A stretch of DNA of 64,000 nucleotides from Neobacillus kokaensis (GTDB taxonomy: Bacteria > Bacillota > Bacilli > Bacillales > Cytobacillaceae): NCBI RefSeq assembly GCF_014656545.1, contig NZ_BNDS01000016.1:290-64289 (forward strand), read 5' to 3'. Shown here one piece after another: positions 8,326 to 17,347 of the stretch. The notes under the pieces were generated by a model. The model had not been told where the DNA came from. It searched no databases and saw only the letters and a program-made list of their open reading frames with translations. The position numbers were made by a program, and so were the translations under genes. Numbering within the stretch: the stretch's first letter is position 1; every line of letters begins with the position of its first letter.

Positions 8326-9060
8326 ATGGAAAGATTATTAAATAAAGTAGCGATTATTACCGGCGGTGCATCTGGTATTGGAGAAAACATGGTCGATTTA
8401 TTTAGTAAAGAAGGGGCCATTGTTATCGCTGCAGATATAAATGAAGCAGCTCTCGAAAAAGCCAGCCAGAAGGAAAATGTTTACGGCATGAAGCTGAATG
8501 TTGCTTCTGAAGAGGATTGGCAGCAATTGTTACAAGAGGTTAAAGAACGCTTTGGAAGAATCGATATTCTCGTAAACAATGCTGGAATTTCCTCGGAAAA
8601 ATCAGTAGAAGACATTCATATTGATGATTGGCAAAAAATGATGACAGTTAATAGTTTTGGACCATTTCTAGGAATAAAGCATGTTATTCCGTATATGAAA
8701 GAGCAAAAGCAAGGGGCAATTGTTAATATTTCCTCATTCACTGCACAAATTGGAATGGGCTTTAACCATTACTCAGCATCTAAGGGTGCAGTTCGTGCCA
8801 TTTCAAAAGCGGCTGCAACACAATATGGCCGTTTAGGCATTCGTGTTAATGCCTTGTTCCCTGGAATCATTGAAACACCGATGACGAAAAACCTGGAGAC
8901 ATCTAAGGATTTAGTTAATCATATGGTGGCGGCTACTCCGCTGCAACGCCTTGGACGCCCAGACGATATCGCTAATGCTGCTTTATTTTTAGCATCAGAT
9001 GAATCTTCTTTTATCACTGGAGCCGAGCTGGTCATTGATGGCGGTTATTCTGCGCAATAA
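8326..9060 (+). CDS. SDR-family oxidoreductase
   Basis: This 244-residue classical short-chain dehydrogenase has the cofactor motif TGGASGIG near residue 13. It also has NNAG near residue 87, the catalytic YSASK near 150, and a typical C-terminal IDGGY segment. It should catalyse NAD(P)-dependent alcohol/ketone interconversion; the substrate cannot be read from sequence. It has its own promoter with an operator-like palindrome and a terminator. A MarR-family gene follows in the same direction, so the pair may be a small inducible detoxification or metabolite-response unit. Confidence 0.9.
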   Translation: MERLLNKVAIITGGASGIGENMVDLFSKEGAIVIAADINEAALEKASQKENVYGMKLNVASEEDWQQLLQEVKERFGRIDILVNNAGISSEKSVEDIHIDDWQKMMTVNSFGPFLGIKHVIPYMKEQKQGAIVNISSFTAQIGMGFNHYSASKGAVRAISKAAATQYGRLGIRVNALFPGIIETPMTKNLETSKDLVNHMVAATPLQRLGRPDDIANAALFLASDESSFITGAELVIDGGYSAQ

Positions 9061-9068
9061 TAATAAAG

Positions 9069-9104
9069 TGAAAGACCTCTTTTCATAAAAGGGGTCTTTC
9101 TTAT
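9069..9104 (+). terminator. Terminator between SDR and marR genes
   Basis: The stem GAAAGACC / GGTCTTTC is followed by TTAT. It is a moderate intrinsic terminator. Confidence 0.75.
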
Positions 9105-9142
9105 ATGATTAATAATAGAACCTAATTAGAAAGAGGGGTACC

Positions 9143-9553
9143 ATGGAAAATCCATCTATTTTTGAACTCATCCATTTGATGGATAAGATGAACAATCGAT
9201 TAATAGTCGAGTGGAATCAAATGTTTAATGAAAATATTGGTATCACACATATTTTGGTGCTGGCTCATTTACGTGACCACGGCAAAAGCAGGCCATCAGA
9301 TATCGCAAAAGCCTTAGGGTTAGCGCCGCCATCGATTACCCATTTAACTGAAAAACTAATTAAAAGGGAGCTGGCCGTTCGTGTATCAGATGAAAATGAT
9401 AAAAGAGTTCTTTATTTGGAGATAAGGGACAAAGGGCGTGATCTTTTAAAAAAGGCACAAGAGGAAGGGAAAAAGCTGCGGACGCAATTACTTGAAAGAT
9501 TAACTGAAGAAGAGCAACAGCAGTTGATCAGGATTTATACTAAGCTTATATAA
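9143..9553 (+). CDS. MarR-family transcriptional regulator
   Basis: The 136-residue protein has the MarR winged-helix pattern. A dimerisation helix comes first, then recognition segment RPSDIAKALGLAPPSITHLTEKL and wing DENDKRVLYLEIRDKG. Such proteins bind palindromes as dimers and release DNA on binding a small phenolic or lipid-like ligand. It lies just downstream of the SDR gene and may bind the 18-bp palindrome at 8243. Its own upstream region shows AGAAAGAGG as a ribosome binding site. Confidence 0.9.
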   Translation: MENPSIFELIHLMDKMNNRLIVEWNQMFNENIGITHILVLAHLRDHGKSRPSDIAKALGLAPPSITHLTEKLIKRELAVRVSDENDKRVLYLEIRDKGRDLLKKAQEEGKKLRTQLLERLTEEEQQQLIRIYTKLI

Positions 9554-9610
9554 TTAACCCATATGGGCTAAGTGGACTTTACAAACAGTGGCCAAGCACT
9601 GTTTGTAAAG

Positions 9611-9967
9611 TCAAGCTTCGACGTTATCACGACCAAGTTCAGTAATCGGATCCTGAGATTCTTTTTTAGTAAAGGTCTTCATGCCAATGATTCCTGCTAA
9701 TAAAATCATTAGAAAAAATATTTGGTCAAAAGAAAATGACTCGCCCAGAAAGATGCCTGTCAAAAAAGTGCCCACCGTTCCAATGCCTACAAATACAGTG
9801 TAAGCTGCTGCAACGGGAATCGTTTTATAAGAACGAATAAGTAAAATGAAACTGATAATGATCAAAATAATGGTGATGAGCCAATCTAAAAGTGAATCTG
9901 CATGTTTCAGACTTGATGCCCATGCCACTTCTAATATTCCTGCAATAAAAACCAAAACCCAATCCAT
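9611..9967 (-). CDS. SMR-family multidrug efflux subunit (YvdS-like)
   Basis: The 118-residue protein has four transmembrane helices and the SMR membrane Glu in helix 1 (GILEVAWASSLKHAD). It also has the conserved AAYTVFVGIGTVG segment. The ATG at 9967 was chosen because it follows GAGAGG and matches family N-termini (MDWVLVFIAG). It is the second gene of a paired SMR operon. Paired SMR proteins usually form hetero-oligomeric proton-coupled exporters for guanidinium-like or cationic drugs. The C-terminal tail is longer and charged, as in the YvdS-type partner. Confidence 0.88.
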   Translation of the reverse strand: MDWVLVFIAGILEVAWASSLKHADSLLDWLITIILIIISFILLIRSYKTIPVAAAYTVFVGIGTVGTFLTGIFLGESFSFDQIFFLMILLAGIIGMKTFTKKESQDPITELGRDNVEA

Positions 9968-9999
9968 TTTTACACACCTCTCGATCATGATGATTCAAA

Positions 10000-10314
10000 T
10001 TAGGCTGTCATCTTTAATCCAATGACCCCTAATAATATAAGTAAAAGTGATATTATTTGAGAAAGATGAAGCTTTTCTTTAAACCAAAAGGTACCCACTA
10101 ATGTGATTCCAATACTGCCAATACCCGTCCAAACTGCATAAGCAACCCCGGCAGTAAGAACTTGCATGGCACTTGCCAGGCAGTAAAAGGAAAATATAAA
10201 TCCTACCGTCATGACCACTAACGGCAGTTTCTTTTTTGTTCCATTTACGTATTTCATTGCAATGGTTGCAATGACTTCTTCAATTCCAGCTAATACTAAA
10301 AGACCCCAAACCAT
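10000..10314 (-). CDS. SMR-family multidrug efflux subunit (YvdR-like)
   Basis: This 104-residue, four-helix SMR protein has the membrane acidic pair in helix 1 (AGIEEVIATIAMKY) and AYAVWTGIGSIG in helix 3. It is translated upstream of its partner (12 to 32 bp gap) and the two should work as one heteromeric exporter. A TetR-type gene lies immediately upstream on the same strand, and an operator-like repeat lies between them. The gene order matches B. subtilis yvdT-yvdS-yvdR. Confidence 0.9.
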   Translation of the reverse strand: MVWGLLVLAGIEEVIATIAMKYVNGTKKKLPLVVMTVGFIFSFYCLASAMQVLTAGVAYAVWTGIGSIGITLVGTFWFKEKLHLSQIISLLLILLGVIGLKMTA

Positions 10315-10355
10315 CCATACGCACCTCTTGTTGTTTTATTTTTTAATAGTAATGA

Positions 10356-10370
10356 ATGACTATCAGTCAT
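10356..10370. promoter_or_regulatory. TetR operator before SMR genes
   Basis: ATGACT-ATC-AGTCAT is an inverted repeat with 6-bp arms. It shares the core ATGAnT with the perfect palindrome before the tetR gene at 11023. Confidence 0.7.
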
Positions 10371-10408
10371 TTTATAACTAAATAAAATATTGGATGAAAT
10401 CCAATACT

Positions 10409-10996
10409 TTATGATGGGGTAATTAACGATCTTTTGATAAAGTTAAATACCTCTATCTTATATACTTCAATGGTATCATCCTGGACCTGGCTGATATAAA
10501 AGCGTTCAGACGCATTCTCGACGAGGTTTATAATTGTTTTGGCGGTCCATTTTAGATTAATGTCACTGATTATTTCGTTTTGCTGTATCGCTTTTTTTAT
10601 AATATTCTCTAGCCAATCATAATATGGCTGATAAATAGCTTCCCATTTTTCCATTGAGTGATCGATGGCTAGCCCGGAATAACAGAGGATAATAATGTTT
10701 TTATATTCTTTTGTTATTCTAAATGTTTCATCAATCATAACCTCTAAAATGCTCCAAAATGTTTCTTTTCCCTGTATCTTTTCCTTCACACTTTCAAAAG
10801 TAATCGTAAGAAGATTATCTGCAATCGCTGGTATTAAGGCATTTTTTGATGAGAAATATAAATAAAAGGTTCCTTGCGCAACCCCAGCTTTTTTCACGAT
10901 ATCGGAAATGGAGGTCTTATCAAGACCTTTTTCAGAAATAACATCAATCGCAGCATGCAGGATTATATCATATTTTCCATCAGAGCTTTTTCCCAT
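10409..10996 (-). CDS. TetR-family repressor (YvdT-like)
   Basis: The 195-residue protein has a canonical TetR N-terminal helix-turn-helix (KTSISDIVKKAGVAQGTFYLYFSSK, residues 23-47). A divergent ligand-binding domain with a YetDC-like C-terminal half follows. It is upstream of, and co-directional with, the two SMR genes. Two matching operators, one before itself and one before the SMR pair, indicate autoregulation and control of efflux. It is likely induced by the exporter's substrate. Confidence 0.9.
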   Translation of the reverse strand: MGKSSDGKYDIILHAAIDVISEKGLDKTSISDIVKKAGVAQGTFYLYFSSKNALIPAIADNLLTITFESVKEKIQGKETFWSILEVMIDETFRITKEYKNIIILCYSGLAIDHSMEKWEAIYQPYYDWLENIIKKAIQQNEIISDINLKWTAKTIINLVENASERFYISQVQDDTIEVYKIEVFNFIKRSLITPS

Positions 10997-11022
10997 CCTA
11001 TTTAACCCGCCTTTTACAAAAT

Positions 11023-11045
11023 AAATGAATGACTATCATTCATTT
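11023..11045. promoter_or_regulatory. TetR operator before tetR gene
   Basis: This is a perfect 10-bp inverted repeat, AAATGAATGA / TCATTCATTT, around a CTA centre. It lies 27 bp before the tetR start. The core matches the site at 10356-10370. Confidence 0.85.
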
Positions 11046-11221
11046 TAGTGGAGTGCTGTAGAAATGTCAATTTTTTGGTATCAGGCGACAGTTTCTTAAA
11101 AAAATTTAAACCTCCTATTATAACCAGGTCATGAATTAATTTGTCCAACCTCTCTGAATTAGTTAAAATAGAAAAAAGGATTATATGATAGATAATAAAA
11201 AATGAGTAGGAGAGAGCTCAT

Positions 11222-12457
11222 ATGGGAAAAAGAGTTGTGATTACAGGAATAGGGGCTGTAACGCCTTTGGGGAATGATGCGCAATCAACATGGGATAACA
11301 TAAAAAACGGTGTATCAGGGATAGGACCCGCAACCATTTATGATGCAGATAAAGTAGATATCAAAATCGCTGCAGAAGTTAAGGGATTTGCACCTGAAGA
11401 ATTCATGGATAAAAAGGAATCCAGAAGAATGGGGCGTTACAGTCAATTTGCTGTGGCTGCAAGTAAAATGGCTGTCAAGGATGCGGGCGTTGAAATCGGT
11501 AAGGATGTTCAGCCGGAACGGGTCGGTGTTTGGATTGGTTCGGGAATTGGCGGATTAGCCGAGTTTGAGGAGCAGCATAAGAAATTTATTGAAAAAGGAC
11601 AGCGCAGGGTCAACCCATTTACGATTCCAATGCTTATTCCGGACATGGCAGCGGGGCAGGTTTCGATTGAGATTGGGGCGAAAGGAATCAACAATTGTTC
11701 AGTTACGGCATGTGCATCCGGCGCTAACTCCATTGGCGATGCTTTCCGGGTCATTCAAAAAGGGGACGCCGATATGATCATCGCTGGCGGAACGGAGGCA
11801 ACCATTACCGAGATGACTGTCGCTGGATTTTCCAATATGACGGCTCTTTCGAAAAATCCCGACCCGAACACCGCAAGCCGTCCTTTTGATAAAAATCGTG
11901 ATGGATTTGTCATTGGTGAAGGTGCTGGAATCGTGGTATTAGAAGAGCTTGAACACGCATTAGGCAGGGGAGCGAAGATCTATGGAGAGCTGATTGGCTA
12001 TGGTGCGACAGGTGATGCCCATCATATTACAACGCCTGCTCCAGAAGGTGAAGGTGCCCAGCGTGCTATGAAACTGGCAATAGAGGATGCCGGCATTGCT
12101 CCGGAACAAGTGGACTATATTAATGCACATGGTACTTCTACTTATTACAATGATTTGTATGAAACCTTGGCTATTAAAGAAGTCTTCGGGGAGCATGCTT
12201 ATAAGCTATCAGTCAGCTCTACGAAATCGATGACAGGACATTTATTAGGAGCAACTGGTGCCATTGAGGCAATTTTCTCCGTGTTAGCAATGAAAGAAGG
12301 AATCATCCCGCCAACCATTAACTATGAAACACCAGATGAACAGCTGGACTTAGATTACGTCCCGAACGTGGCAAAGAGGAAGGACGTACAGGTGGTTCTA
12401 TCCAACTCACTAGGATTTGGCGGCCACAATGTGTCATTGGTATTTCAAAAGTATTAG
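11222..12457 (+). CDS. fabF: 3-oxoacyl-ACP synthase II (KAS II)
   Basis: The 411-residue protein has the complete KAS catalytic triad: C164 in [11 protein letters not shown]303 in [11 protein letters not shown] and H340 in [11 protein letters not shown]. It condenses malonyl-ACP with acyl-ACP in fatty-acid elongation. Length and the N-terminus ([16 protein letters not shown]) are typical of FabF. In B. subtilis fabF follows fabHA; here it stands alone, so it may be a second copy. I found no FapR-type operator upstream. AGGAGAG precedes the ATG. Confidence 0.93.
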   Translation: MGKRVVITGIGAVTPLGNDAQSTWDNIKNGVSGIGPATIYDADKVDIKIAAEVKGFAPEEFMDKKESRRMGRYSQFAVAASKMAVKDAGVEIGKDVQPERVGVWIGSGIGGLAEFEEQHKKFIEKGQRRVNPFTIPMLIPDMAAGQVSIEIGAKGINNCSVTACASGANSIGDAFRVIQKGDADMIIAGGTEATITEMTVAGFSNMTALSKNPDPNTASRPFDKNRDGFVIGEGAGIVVLEELEHALGRGAKIYGELIGYGATGDAHHITTPAPEGEGAQRAMKLAIEDAGIAPEQVDYINAHGTSTYYNDLYETLAIKEVFGEHAYKLSVSSTKSMTGHLLGATGAIEAIFSVLAMKEGIIPPTINYETPDEQLDLDYVPNVAKRKDVQVVLSNSLGFGGHNVSLVFQKY

Positions 12458-12467
12458 GAAAAAAAGT

Positions 12468-12510
12468 GGTGCCTGACACCTTTATTGGTGTCAGGCACCA
12501 TTTCTTTTTT
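12468..12510 (+). terminator. Terminator of fabF, made of a dispersed GGTGCCTGACACC motif
   Basis: GGTGCCTGACACC pairs perfectly with GGTGTCAGGCACC, followed by a T-rich run. The same 13-bp word recurs in many intergenic regions of the window. Confidence 0.85.
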
Positions 12511-12551
12511 GTTGTGGAATGCCACAGCATCTGGAAAGTGCCCGATGAAGT

Positions 12552-13296
12552 CTACCTTGAAGAGTCCAATGAACGCAAGAGCAAGAGAAATCGCCGAAGA
12601 AGAGCCCATTGAAGCATCCAATGAACGCGAGAGCAAGAGAAATCGCCGAAAAAGTGCCCATTGAAGCGTCCAATGAACGCGAGAGCAAGAGAAATCCTCG
12701 AAAAAGTGCACATTGAAGCATCCAATGAACGCGAGAGCAAGAGAAGCCGCCGAAGAAGTACCCATTGAAGCATCCAATGAACGCGGGAGCAAGAGAAGCC
12801 GCCGAAGAAGTACCCATTGAAGCATCCAATGAACGCGGGAGCAAGAGAAATCGCCGAAGAAGTGCCCATTGAAGCGTCCAATGAACGCTATAGCAAGAGA
12901 AATCGCCGAAGAAGTGCCCATTGAAGCGTCCAATGAACGCGAGAACAAGTAAAATCCCGGAAGAAGTGCCCATTGAAGCGTCCAATGAACGCGAGAGCAA
13001 GAGAAATCCCGGAAGAAGTGCCCATTGAAGCGTTCAATGAACGCGAGAGCAAGAGAAATCGCCGAAGAAGTGCCCATTGAAGCGTCCAATGAACGCGAGA
13101 GCAAGAGAAATCCACAAAGAAGTGCCCATTGAAGTATCCAATGAACGGGCGAACAAGAGAAATCGCCGAAGAAGTGCCCATTGAAGCATCCAATGAACGC
13201 GAGAGCAAGAGAAATCCCGGAAGTAGTGCACCTTGAAGCGTCCAATGAACGCGAGAACGAGTAAAATCGCCGAAGAAGTGCCCATTGAAGCATGCA
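12552..13296. repeat. 52-bp tandem hairpin repeat, array 2 (14 units plus a partial)
   Basis: Units begin every 52 bp at 12552, 12604, 12656 and so on to 13280, with few substitutions. Each has imperfect arms GTGCCCATTG and CAATGAACGC around a 7-nt loop. Pairing is better on the minus strand (two G·U pairs, one mismatch). The array fills the gap between convergent fabF and the ger operon. Because 52 is 1 mod 3, open frames run through it on the minus strand. I regard these as by-products, not genes. Confidence 0.95.
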
Positions 13297-13411
13297 AAAA
13301 GACCGGGGCTACAATAAACATTTATGAATTCCCTAAAAACAACAACCACTATTAATTCATATACTTTTTCCTATCAGTTTTTCCGTGCTTTCGAATTGTC
13401 CCAATACTTCA

Positions 13412-14545
13412 TCAATCTATGATTCCAGAATTGGTTAGTTCAAGTTGCAGGCGTGGTTTGATGGTGATGTTTTTTAGGGCAGTGTTTTTGTATTGTTTTT
13501 CCCAAAGCTTGTGATGATGGACTTTAATTTGTTCTTCGATGCCGAAGCCGTCGCAGTTGGCTTCTTGCATTTTGGTAATGGTTTGTTGTGCCAGCTGTGT
13601 TAGATTTTCCTTTATTGCTTTATTCAGTTCGTCCAAGAGCATAGGTGTGGTTAGATGGTTTTTCGGATATTCGGTGATCCGGTAATAAAGTTTTAGGGAC
13701 AAATCTGCTGTAATCGATTTATTTTTCACATGCAGCTTTGTTTTTGGCTTCGTGCCGAGAACCTCAATGACCACATAATTTTTTTGTCTGTTTTTATAAT
13801 GATTATTGGTTCTTACCAACAGAGAAACCTTTTGCTTCTTGGATCCGTCTAGCAGGATAAACATTTTTGATTCATCAATATTTAGCTTTCCGGTCATTTT
13901 CTCATTATTAAACATGGCCATCCCGACAGTCACTGCACGGTTTTGTGTTGGTTGAATTTGGAGCAGCGGCAGAAGCGGATCCTTTGTATGTTTAAGCAAT
14001 AAAGGACAAACCGATTGAACGTTATAATTTGTATAAAAACCAGTGGCCCGCCCGCTCTTTAAAAATTCATCATAGTATCGTCCAATTATTTCTGCTTCTT
14101 CCTGTTTTAAGTTCACCGCCTCTGCTGTAGAACCTTCAACGATGGCGACTTTCGCGCCAAGCGCTCCTTTCGGGTTTCGGTAAATATGGTCAATGACTTG
14201 ATATAGTCCCACTTTAGCGATTTTTTCACCGAAAAGGATAACTTGAGCTTTTGAAATATCAATCCGTTCGGAAATCTTTAGGTCCGCATGCATAAGTGAA
14301 TCTAGAGCTGTTTTTCCATGTGTCGTTAAAATCGTACTTTGAGAGGAGGCGGATTGAGTGCCTGTCGTTACCCCGCCTTTTCGAACCGGGTAAGCCATAC
14401 TGGCGATCACCTCGCCATTAGAATTCATATCATAGCCGACTAAGCTGATTAATTTTTGTTCCTTCAACAGCCGCTGATCCCAACAGCCAGTTAAGAAAAT
14501 GGGAATAACGCTGCTAACAATCAGCCTTTTAATAGTTTTTCGCAT
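13412..14545 (-). CDS. Ger(x)C-family spore germination lipoprotein (GerC subunit)
   Basis: The 377-residue protein has a lipoprotein signal with lipobox LTGC (Cys about residue 21) followed by WDQRLLKEQ, the usual GerC start. It is anchored in the inner spore membrane as the third subunit of a germinant receptor. The gene overlaps the GerB-type gene by 17 bp and is last in the operon. The ligand cannot be predicted. Expression should be forespore-specific (sigma-G) by analogy with other ger operons; I could not identify a convincing sigma-G promoter. Confidence 0.9.
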   Translation of the reverse strand: MRKTIKRLIVSSVIPIFLTGCWDQRLLKEQKLISLVGYDMNSNGEVIASMAYPVRKGGVTTGTQSASSQSTILTTHGKTALDSLMHADLKISERIDISKAQVILFGEKIAKVGLYQVIDHIYRNPKGALGAKVAIVEGSTAEAVNLKQEEAEIIGRYYDEFLKSGRATGFYTNYNVQSVCPLLLKHTKDPLLPLLQIQPTQNRAVTVGMAMFNNEKMTGKLNIDESKMFILLDGSKKQKVSLLVRTNNHYKNRQKNYVVIEVLGTKPKTKLHVKNKSITADLSLKLYYRITEYPKNHLTTPMLLDELNKAIKENLTQLAQQTITKMQEANCDGFGIEEQIKVHHHKLWEKQYKNTALKNITIKPRLQLELTNSGIID

Positions 14546-15635
14546 TTAAATTACCCCTCTGCTGTTTTTTAAACAACAACGAAATGAGTAAGAGAAACAC
14601 TGGCATAGCCAATAAGAAGATGAAACCAATATTTGTTGTAAATTTTGTTAATTTCTCAATTTCCTGTTCCCCATTAAAAAACAGGGCAAAAGCAAAGCAG
14701 AATAATGCGGTTAAATAAACAAAGGGCTGTCTCTTCCATTTTTTGATGACAAAGGAAGCTGCCAATGATGCACCGTATAGGTAGCTGATAAAGGAAGTTC
14801 CCACTAGGATGATCCACAAGGAAATGATCACGATATCAGGCCGTTCAATGATAGTGAAAGAAAATGATTTTAATAAATACAGAACAGGCTGCGGCATCAA
14901 CATTATTTCATCGCCGCTAAAATAGATTAAACAAACAAAGGTAAGAAAGGTGTATAGTAATGTGACCAATATGTTGGCTAAAGTCACAGCCTTCAGTTTC
15001 TCTTTACTGCTAGCTGTTACAAACGGGGAGACAATTAGGAATAACTCTAATCCTTGCCATGCCAAGGTAGCATGTGTCGCTCCGTTTAAAATCTTCCATA
15101 TGCCTGAATGACCGATTGGCATGATGTAATGAATGTTTCCGTCCTTGATGGCCATAGGTGTGACAAATATAAAGACCAATAACACAATCGTCGCAATAAA
15201 ATAAAATCTGGCAATCACCGTTAGATTTTCAATGGCAATATATATTCCGACCGCACACATCAACATAAGGATTACCCAGTACGGCGTGTAGGGCAGCATC
15301 CATTTTTTTATGATATAGACGAATAAAATGAGAATGGTGGAACCGGTTAGCAGGAAATAGGCAAAATAAAAAAGGGTCAAGCATTTTCCGACAAATCTGC
15401 CTAACAGGGATTGCAGGATTTGAAATAAATCCTGCTTTGGGAACCGGTTACTTAATATAAAATAAAAAAAGACCAGCACTTGCATGACAACGCCAGTGAT
15501 CAGCAGTGAAATCCAGCTGTCCCCTTTGGCGAATTTGTGAATGTCAAAGGGAAGAGATAGAAATGCTACCCCTATTTGTGTCTGTATGATAAAGGTGATT
15601 AACTGAAGCTTCGTCATTTGGTTATTATTCTTCAT
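14529..15635 (-). CDS. GerB-type spore germination permease
   Basis: The 368-residue membrane protein has about ten transmembrane helices and belongs to the APC-like endospore germination permease family. The N-terminal motif is QLITFIIQTQIGVAFLSLP. It forms the germinant-binding membrane subunit of a GerA-type receptor. It overlaps the GerA-type gene by 11 bp and the GerC-type gene by 17 bp, so the three subunits are translationally coupled in A-B-C order. Confidence 0.92.
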   Translation of the reverse strand: MKNNNQMTKLQLITFIIQTQIGVAFLSLPFDIHKFAKGDSWISLLITGVVMQVLVFFYFILSNRFPKQDLFQILQSLLGRFVGKCLTLFYFAYFLLTGSTILILFVYIIKKWMLPYTPYWVILMLMCAVGIYIAIENLTVIARFYFIATIVLLVFIFVTPMAIKDGNIHYIMPIGHSGIWKILNGATHATLAWQGLELFLIVSPFVTASSKEKLKAVTLANILVTLLYTFLTFVCLIYFSGDEIMLMPQPVLYLLKSFSFTIIERPDIVIISLWIILVGTSFISYLYGASLAASFVIKKWKRQPFVYLTALFCFAFALFFNGEQEIEKLTKFTTNIGFIFLLAMPVFLLLISLLFKKQQRGNLNAKNY

Positions 15636-17115
15636 TTTCTTCCCATCTTCTTGGTCGATATAGTCGTCTTCTATTTTTCACTAGTAAATCACGCGGCCGG
15701 AATTTTAACAGCCAAATAGGGAAGCGCAGGATAGCATCTTTCATCCCTTGTACATCGAATGGAGCAACTGGGGAGAAATAAGGTGTCCCAAGTGATTCCA
15801 GTTTACAAAGGTGACCAACGATAAACATCAAAGAAAATATGATGCCTACAAATCCAAAGCTTGCGGCCAGAACCATAATGGGAAAGGTTAGAATCCTTAC
15901 GGTGTTACTTAATTCATAAGAGGCAATCGTAAAAGATGAAATGGCAGTCATCGCTATGACAATCACCATTATGTTTGAAACCAATCCCGCAGAAATAATA
16001 GCATCTCCAATAATTAAACCGCCGACAATACCAATCGTCTGACCAATTGGCGTCGGCAGACGAATTCCAGCCTCACGGATTAATTCGATGGTAAACGCCA
16101 TAATCATCGCCTCGATAAATGGAGGATAAGGGATATTGTCAACCGAGTTTTTAACAACAACTAATATATCGGTGGGAATAATCTCGAAATGAAATGCAAT
16201 GATGGCAATATATAAACCAGGTAATAATAGAGTTAAGAGAAAACTCACCACCCGTAATAAACGAAAAACAGATCCGATTATGATTCGGCTGTTATAGTCA
16301 TCCGTCGCTTGGAAAAAAGAAAAAAATGATACCGGTAGGATAATCGCATCTGAACTTCCTTCAGTCAATAACGCAATTCTTCCCTCCATTAATTGGGCAA
16401 TGGTTCGGTCCGGCCTTTCCGTGTAAAGAATATGAGGGAATGGTGATAAGGGCGAATCCTCAATTAACTCTTCTAAATAACCTGGGCTAAAGGTCATATC
16501 TGTTGTAACGGCTTGAAGTCTGTTTGTTAGTTTTTCTACTAGACTCGGGTTTACAATTCCTTCGATATAGACCATTGCTGTCTGGGTATTGGTGTATTGA
16601 CCGGTTTGGAAATAACGGATTTGAAGATGTCTGCTTGAAATCCCCCGTCTAATATAGCCTATATTGGTTGTTAGATTCTCAACATAGCCTAAGTGGGAGC
16701 CTCTAACCGTTTTTTCATTATCTGGTTCATTTGGACTCCGGGATAGGTCTTTAGCGGTATTAAAGGAAAAAATGTCGTCCCAGCCTTCCATACTGACAAT
16801 GGCCTTTCCCTGTAACAAGGCATTTACAGCCTCTTGAAGGTCCACTCTATTATTATTTTCCGCTGTAAAAGGAATATCATGAAGGTTGAAATCCTGATAT
16901 TTAATCAAAGGGAATAAAACCCCTTCTTGAATCTTTTCCGAATCTGCTATCGTGGATAAATAAATGATGGTTCCTTTTCTATCTCTAAATGAAATAGGGA
17001 GCATGAATAAGTCTTCGGTATTACCCATTGACTCCTTAAGGAAGTTAATACGGGATTCGAGCGAAGATTCATCCATGTCAAAGGACTGTTCATTTTTAAA
17101 CAAATGTTTTTTCAT
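15625..17115 (-). CDS. GerA-type spore germination protein
   Basis: The 496-residue protein has a soluble N-terminal domain (about 1-270) with the GerA-family segments SMEGWDDIFSFNTAKDLSRS and YTERPDRTIAQLMEGR. About five C-terminal transmembrane helices follow. It is the A subunit of a nutrient germinant receptor in the spore inner membrane. It is first in a three-gene operon, with GAGGAG 8 nt before the ATG. Length is normal and no disruption is seen. The germinant is unknown. Confidence 0.92.
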   Translation of the reverse strand: MKKHLFKNEQSFDMDESSLESRINFLKESMGNTEDLFMLPISFRDRKGTIIYLSTIADSEKIQEGVLFPLIKYQDFNLHDIPFTAENNNRVDLQEAVNALLQGKAIVSMEGWDDIFSFNTAKDLSRSPNEPDNEKTVRGSHLGYVENLTTNIGYIRRGISSRHLQIRYFQTGQYTNTQTAMVYIEGIVNPSLVEKLTNRLQAVTTDMTFSPGYLEELIEDSPLSPFPHILYTERPDRTIAQLMEGRIALLTEGSSDAIILPVSFFSFFQATDDYNSRIIIGSVFRLLRVVSFLLTLLLPGLYIAIIAFHFEIIPTDILVVVKNSVDNIPYPPFIEAMIMAFTIELIREAGIRLPTPIGQTIGIVGGLIIGDAIISAGLVSNIMVIVIAMTAISSFTIASYELSNTVRILTFPIMVLAASFGFVGIIFSLMFIVGHLCKLESLGTPYFSPVAPFDVQGMKDAILRFPIWLLKFRPRDLLVKNRRRLYRPRRWEENEE

Positions 17116-17347
17116 AAAACGAACTCCTCAGGGGCGGTAGATATATTTTATGTTTTACCGGAATTTCTTTTATTATTCTTTGGAAGGATGGCTATTCTTA
17201 AATTGTTTAAGAGATTTCCATTATCGTTAAAAAGTGTTGTTAGGAGTATTGGTTATATGGGGGATTTTAAAAAGAAGAGTGAAAGACTGAGACTATGCAG
17301 TATATTGGAGGGGGAGGAGCGGGCTTTCCCCCTCTATAGTGCTTCCC

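Noticed and set aside
11097..11221. FapR operator before fabF
   Set aside because: No TTAGTA-type inverted repeat is visible.
12454..13349. Several long minus-strand open frames (up to 279 codons) through array 2
   Set aside because: The unit is 52 bp, so any frame without a stop in one unit cycles through all three frames and stays open. Peptides repeat every 52 residues with no domain, no good ribosome binding site and overlapping alternatives. They are by-products of the repeat.
17116..17250. Sigma-G promoter before the ger operon
   Set aside because: A CATAAAATA -10-like word exists, but the nearest GAATA is 21 bp upstream, too far for a confident call.
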